Position numbers and translations under genes: made by a program. 64,000 bases of DNA. It comes from Mesorhizobium_K sp040049215 (GTDB taxonomy: Bacteria; Pseudomonadota; Alphaproteobacteria; Rhizobiales; Rhizobiaceae). Within the stretch, counting starts at the first letter, position 1; each line of letters opens with the position of its first letter. The stretch is taken from assembly GCF_040049215.1 (NCBI RefSeq), contig NZ_JBDZDN010000002.1, positions 372,001 through 436,000 of the forward strand, in the 5' to 3' direction. The notes beneath the pieces are model-generated. The model searched no databases. It was not told the DNA's origin and worked only from the letters and a program-made list of their open reading frames with translations. Of this stretch, positions 58,978 through 64,000 are shown one piece after another.

Positions 58978-60758
58978 GAAGCAAGCGCCGCGTCGATGAT
59001 GCGAAAATCCACCTTGCGGTTGCCGTTCCAATAGCTGCCCGACAGCGAGCCGGCGACGTGAACCGTCTGGCCGCGGTTGGCGAACAGGAAATCGCCGAGC
59101 ACCGTATCCGCCGCGCGGAAGGCGATCGCCTTGATGCGCGTACCTCCGTCGGACCTCAGGTCGGTGCGCACGTGGTTCGCACCGACCAATTGCGCGTCCT
59201 CCAGCCTGTGGCGCGGCAACACGAAGACCGGCGCAACGTGACCTGCGCCGAACGGCCCGGCCTTCTCCAGCGTCTCGAGCAGGCTGAGCGTTGCGCCCTC
59301 TGCGGCAAGTGCGGCGTCGATATCGAGCACTTCCTCGTCCTGCAATCGGAAAACATCCGCTGCCGCACGTTCTTCGAAGAACGCCCTGAGCGCGCCGAGC
59401 CGGTCGCGTTCCACCGTGATGCCCGCAGCCATGGCATGCCCGCCGCCCTTCACGATAAGGCCCTGAAGGGCCGCCTCACGAACCAGCTTTCCGAGATCGA
59501 AACCGGTAACGGAGCGGCCCGAGCCGGTGCCGACGCCGTTGGCGTTGAAGGAGATGGCGAAGGCCGGCCGCCTCGCATGCTCCTTCAGCCGCGCGGCGAG
59601 CAATCCGACGATGCCTGGATGCCAGCTCGGGCTCGCAGTGACGACGATTGCCGGCCCCGTCCCGCCGGCAAGCTCGGCGTCGGCCTCGGCACGCGCTTCC
59701 GCCAGCATGCCTTGCTCCATGGCCTGCCGCTCCTGGTTCAGCCGGTCGAGCGTCTCGGCGATCTGCCCGGCCTCGACCGGATCGTCGGTAGCCAGCAGCC
59801 GGCTGCCCAGTGCTGCATCGCCGATACGTCCGCCGGCATTGATGCGCGGACCGATCAGGAAGGAGAGATGGAAGGTACTGATCGGTTCGCCGATGCGCGC
59901 CACGCGCGCCAGCGCAGCCATGCCGGCGTTGCGTTGCTGGCGGGCCGCGAGCAGCCCCTTGACCACGAACGCTCGGTTGACGCCGGTGAGCGGAACGACA
60001 TCGCAAACGGTCGCCAGCGCCACCAGGTCGAGCATCGCCAGCAGATCCGGTTGCTCGGCATCGGGGCGCTCGAGGCGCAGCAGCCGCGCCGTCTGCACCA
60101 GCGCCAGGAACACGACGCCGGCGGCGCAGAGATGCCCCTGCCCCGACAGATCGTCCTCGCGGTTGGGGTTGACCACCGCGACCGCTGCTGGCAGCGGTCC
60201 GCCGACCTGGTGATGGTCGAGCACGACCACCTCGGCGCCGGCCAGCAGCGCGGCATCGGTCGACGGTGCGCTGTTGGTGCCGCAGTCGACGGTGACGATC
60301 AGCGTCGCGCCGCGGCCGGCCAGCTCGCGCATCGCTTCGGGATTGGGTCCGTAGCCCTCGAAGATGCGGTCGGGAATATAGATCTCCGCCTCGACGCCAT
60401 GGAAAGCAAAGAACCGTTTGAGCAATGCCGAGGAGGCCGCGCCGTCTACGTCGTAGTCGCCGAAAATCGCCACCTTCTCGCGGTCGCGGATCGCCCGCGC
60501 AAGACGCTCGGCCGCGCGGTCCATGTCGGTCAGCGAGGCCGGATCGGGCAACAGGTTCTTGATCGTCGGATCAAGGAAGCGCTCGGTCTCCTCGGGCGTC
60601 ACGCCGCGCCCGGCAAGCACGCGCGCGACGATGTCGGGCACGCCGTGCGACTGTGCGATGGTTAGCGCGATCATCTCCTGCCGCTCGGTCAGCCGGTGCT
60701 CCCAGCACAGCCCGGTCGCCGATCGCTTTACGCCGAGGAAGATGCGCTTGTCCGCCAC
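58974..60758 (-). CDS. recJ: Single-stranded-DNA-specific exonuclease RecJ
   Basis: RecJ degrades single-stranded DNA 5'-3' in recombination and repair. The 594-residue protein has the DHH domain motifs VAIFGDYDVDGAASSALL (D-V-D), LIVTVDCGTNS, VVVLDHHQVGGPLPA (DHH) and SFLIGPRINAGGRIG. The DHHA1 domain follows (GHAMAAGITV, preceded by GGG), then the OB fold at the C-terminus. The GTG at 60758 (ADKRIFLGVKRSATG) gives the family's usual N-terminus and length. The frame is open further upstream to a GTG at 60881, which overlaps the hom stop and would add 41 residues. Confidence 0.94.
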   Translation of the reverse strand: MADKRIFLGVKRSATGLCWEHRLTERQEMIALTIAQSHGVPDIVARVLAGRGVTPEETERFLDPTIKNLLPDPASLTDMDRAAERLARAIRDREKVAIFGDYDVDGAASSALLKRFFAFHGVEAEIYIPDRIFEGYGPNPEAMRELAGRGATLIVTVDCGTNSAPSTDAALLAGAEVVVLDHHQVGGPLPAAVAVVNPNREDDLSGQGHLCAAGVVFLALVQTARLLRLERPDAEQPDLLAMLDLVALATVCDVVPLTGVNRAFVVKGLLAARQQRNAGMAALARVARIGEPISTFHLSFLIGPRINAGGRIGDAALGSRLLATDDPVEAGQIAETLDRLNQERQAMEQGMLAEARAEADAELAGGTGPAIVVTASPSWHPGIVGLLAARLKEHARRPAFAISFNANGVGTGSGRSVTGFDLGKLVREAALQGLIVKGGGHAMAAGITVERDRLGALRAFFEERAAADVFRLQDEEVLDIDAALAAEGATLSLLETLEKAGPFGAGHVAPVFVLPRHRLEDAQLVGANHVRTDLRSDGGTRIKAIAFRAADTVLGDFLFANRGQTVHVAGSLSGSYWNGNRKVDFRIIDAALAS

Positions 60759-60870
60759 TATGGTTTTCGCCCGCCAGTCACGCGGCGACGATAGGCGACG
60801 ATCGGAAAGGCCGAAACCGTCAAAAACGCGTCTGCTGCCATTAATTGGCGCCAGTGCGTTGGGACGCCGG

Positions 60871-62178
<1,308 letters not shown>

Positions 62179-62224
62179 TTGCCGAAAAGCCCCTCAAATC
62201 AAATGCTTGCCAGGTGAATTTGAA

Positions 62225-63442
62225 TCAACGCCGCGTAGCGAGCGAAACCACGTTGTTCGGCTGCTTGGCCGACGACGCAAGGAAGCGCTTGATGTTGCGC
62301 GCCGCCTGACGGATGCGATGCTCGTTCTCCACGAAGGCAAGACGGACATACTCGTCGCCATGCTCGCCAAAGCCGATGCCTGGCGCCACCGCAACGTCCG
62401 CGTGCTCGATCAGCAGCTTCGAGAACTCCAGCGAGCCGAGATGCTTGAACGGCTCCGGGATCGGCGCCCAGGCGAACATCGAAGCCGCCGGCGGCGGGAT
62501 ATCCCAGCCGGCGCGGCCGAAGGAATCGACCATCACGTCGCGGCGCTTGTGATAGACATCGCGCACTTCGGCGATGTCGGCCCCATCGCCGTTGAGCGCG
62601 GCGGCGGCGGCAACCTGGATCGGCGTGAACGCACCATAGTCGAGATAGGACTTCACCCGCGTCAGCGCGGAGATCAGCCTCTCGTTGCCGACCGCGAACC
62701 CCATGCGCCAGCCCGGCATGGAGAAGGTCTTGGACATCGAGGTGAACTCAACGGCGACGTCGATCGCGCCCGGCACCTGCAGCACCGAAGGCGGCGGGTT
62801 GCCGTCGAAATAGATCTCGGAATAGGCGAGATCCGACAGGATGATCAGGTCGTTCTTGCGGGCGAAAGCGACCACGTCCTTGTAGAAATCGAGGCTCGCC
62901 ACCAGCGCCGTCGGGTTCGATGGATAGTTGAGGATCAGCGCCAGCGGCTTCGGGATCGAGTGCCGGATGCCGCGCTCGAGCGCCGGGATGAAGCCGTCGT
63001 CGGGTTGGACCTGCAGCGAGCGGATAACGCCGCCGGACATGATGAAGCCGAAGGCATGGATCGGATAGGTCGGGTTGGGGCACAGGATCACATCGCCGGG
63101 CGCTGTGATCGCCTGCGCCATGTTGGCGAAGCCCTCCTTGGAGCCGAGCGTCGCCACTACCTGCTTGTCCGGGTCGAGCTTCACGCCGAAACGACGGGCG
63201 TAATAGTTGGCCTGGGCGCGGCGCAGCCCTGGAATGCCCCGCGACGAGGAGTAGCGATGCGTACGGGGGTCGCGCACGACCTCGCACAGCTTGTCGACGA
63301 TGGCCTTTGGCGTCGGAAGATCCGGATTGCCCATGCCGAGATCGATAATGTCGGCGCCAGCCGAGCGGGCACTGGCCTTCAGCCGGTTGACCTGCTCGAA
63401 GACGTAGGGCGGAAGGCGGCGGACCTTGTGAAACTCTTCCAT
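62225..63442 (-). CDS. Class I aminotransferase (AlaC/LL-diaminopimelate-aminotransferase-like)
   Basis: The 405-residue PLP enzyme shows the fold-type I pattern: IDLGMGNPDLPTPKAIVDKL near the N-terminus, EGFANMAQAITAPGDVILCPNPTYPIHAFG, LNYPSNPTALVASLDFYKDVV, ILSDLAYSEIYFDG with the cofactor Asp and Tyr, and FTSMSKTFSMPGWRMGFAVGN with the PLP lysine. Rhizobial copies next to hom are usually named LL-diaminopimelate or alanine aminotransferase; the true substrate is not decided by sequence. It starts the aminotransferase-hom-recJ series. Confidence 0.92.
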   Translation of the reverse strand: MEEFHKVRRLPPYVFEQVNRLKASARSAGADIIDLGMGNPDLPTPKAIVDKLCEVVRDPRTHRYSSSRGIPGLRRAQANYYARRFGVKLDPDKQVVATLGSKEGFANMAQAITAPGDVILCPNPTYPIHAFGFIMSGGVIRSLQVQPDDGFIPALERGIRHSIPKPLALILNYPSNPTALVASLDFYKDVVAFARKNDLIILSDLAYSEIYFDGNPPPSVLQVPGAIDVAVEFTSMSKTFSMPGWRMGFAVGNERLISALTRVKSYLDYGAFTPIQVAAAAALNGDGADIAEVRDVYHKRRDVMVDSFGRAGWDIPPPAASMFAWAPIPEPFKHLGSLEFSKLLIEHADVAVAPGIGFGEHGDEYVRLAFVENEHRIRQAARNIKRFLASSAKQPNNVVSLATRR

Positions 63443-63533
63443 GTCAGAAATCCAGGCGCGGAGGCGGTTGGCTCGGTGCGGCGCGATATATACCGATTTG
63501 GCCTAAGGGTCGAGTGCGCGGTGCGCCTAGTGC

Positions 63534-64000
63534 TCAAAACAGGTCGAAGTCGCCGAACACCTGGTTGCGCGCCAGCCAGGGCGTCTGGCTGCCGGCCGTT
63601 TCGGTGGCAACCGTAGCCTTCACCGTCCGGTAGAGTTCCACCAGGCTGATGCGTCCATTGCCATCCACATCGGTCACTGAGCGGTCGACGTCGAGCGCGC
63701 GCTCGAATGCCACCGAAAACAGACCGCCGCCGACAGCCGCGCTCTCCTGGCTCAACTGGCGGCCCTTGGATGCCGACAGGAGCACGATCCCCGACCCGCT
63801 CTGGGTGCTGAACTGGCGCACGACATCGTCGCTGGAAGCGATGCTCGCCCTACCGGACGCGCCTGCGTGGCATACGTCGAGAAGGACGATGACGCGCGCT
63901 TTCGCGGTGCTCACGACCGCACCGATTTCGTCGAAGTCGAAAGTCGTGCGCTCGATGTCGCCGAGATCAGTCTCCGGCAGCGCCAGCCGCAAGCCGCCGG
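63534..64000 (-). CDS. Caspase-fold (peptidase C14) protein, N-terminus beyond the window
   Basis: The visible 155 C-terminal residues contain the p20-type catalytic cysteine in VIVLLDVCHAGASGR. The preceding block (FDFDEIGAVVSTAKARV) fits the strand before it, and GIVLLSASKGRQLSQESAAVGGGLFSVAFERAL follows as in bacterial caspase-like 'metacaspases'. DVDGNGRISLVELYRTVK is a canonical EF-hand-like calcium loop. The catalytic histidine should lie past the right edge. Bacterial members act in stress responses and, with partner modules, in abortive-infection immunity. The C-terminal region ends shortly after the fold (WLARNQVFGDFDLF), so no extra module follows it. Confidence 0.85.
   Translation of the reverse strand, partial: GGLRLALPETDLGDIERTTFDFDEIGAVVSTAKARVIVLLDVCHAGASGRASIASSDDVVRQFSTQSGSGIVLLSASKGRQLSQESAAVGGGLFSVAFERALDVDRSVTDVDGNGRISLVELYRTVKATVATETAGSQTPWLARNQVFGDFDLF

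Overview
This window looks like a chromosomal segment of a GC-rich alphaproteobacterium of the order Hyphomicrobiales, probably a Mesorhizobium-like member of the Phyllobacteriaceae. This rests on the protein sequences and on gene neighbourhoods usual in that group: dnaG next to rpoD, thrS next to yidD, an IscU-type scaffold next to folE and hisI, and a homoserine dehydrogenase next to recJ. No insertion sequence, prophage, CRISPR array or rRNA operon was seen. Gene density is high and most of the window is ordinary core genome with small accessory patches.

Layout. 1-6500 is accessory: a cut LysE-type exporter, a 592-base gene-poor stretch with a strong inverted repeat, a three-gene cassette on the minus strand (a TIR-domain/transmembrane/helical-repeat protein followed by two mutually paralogous 'WVDG' proteins of unknown function), a DCC thiol oxidoreductase, a decayed Uma2 gene and a secreted EEP-fold hydrolase. 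6500-10800 holds rpoD and dnaG. 11000-16500 holds a Crp/Fnr regulator, a lipoprotein and a complete three-gene sugar ABC importer. 16500-22300 holds glutathione reductase, a DUF2059 protein, rpiA, gph, tRNA-Val(CAC) and a YcbB-type L,D-transpeptidase. 22500-26300 holds an alpha/beta hydrolase divergent from a MarR regulator with two visible operators, then msrQ, a PPOX flavoprotein and a DUF971 protein.

26460-30812 is a molybdenum-cofactor cluster (moaA, two exporters, mobA, mobB), the last four genes overlapping stop to start. 31000-33630 is a polar amino-acid ABC importer without its ATPase, whose lipoprotein carries a long Pro-Ala-Glu tether and is separated from the permeases by a strong terminator. 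33700-41530 is mixed metabolism and repair (dehydrogenase, AlkD, Lrp, a uracil-DNA-glycosylase-like protein, GST, nuclease, a PdhS-like histidine kinase, cobT, DUF1289, an aspartic protease). 41535-50100 holds dusA, then a signalling and stress patch: a lone receiver, a Tat-exported hydrolase, a FixJ-like regulator coupled to a PAS histidine kinase, a soluble kinase, Dps and a GMC oxidoreductase. 50300-58980 holds two small secreted proteins, thrS, yidD, a probably inserted block (LLM oxidoreductase, small ORF, LysR), the Fe-S scaffold, folE, hisI and a patatin. 58974-63442 on the minus strand holds an alaC-like aminotransferase, hom and recJ. The window ends inside a caspase-fold (peptidase C14) gene.

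The best candidates for an undescribed system are the TIR/paralogue cassette at 920-4505 and, separately, the caspase-like gene cut by the right edge. They lie about 59 kb apart and nothing in the sequence links them.
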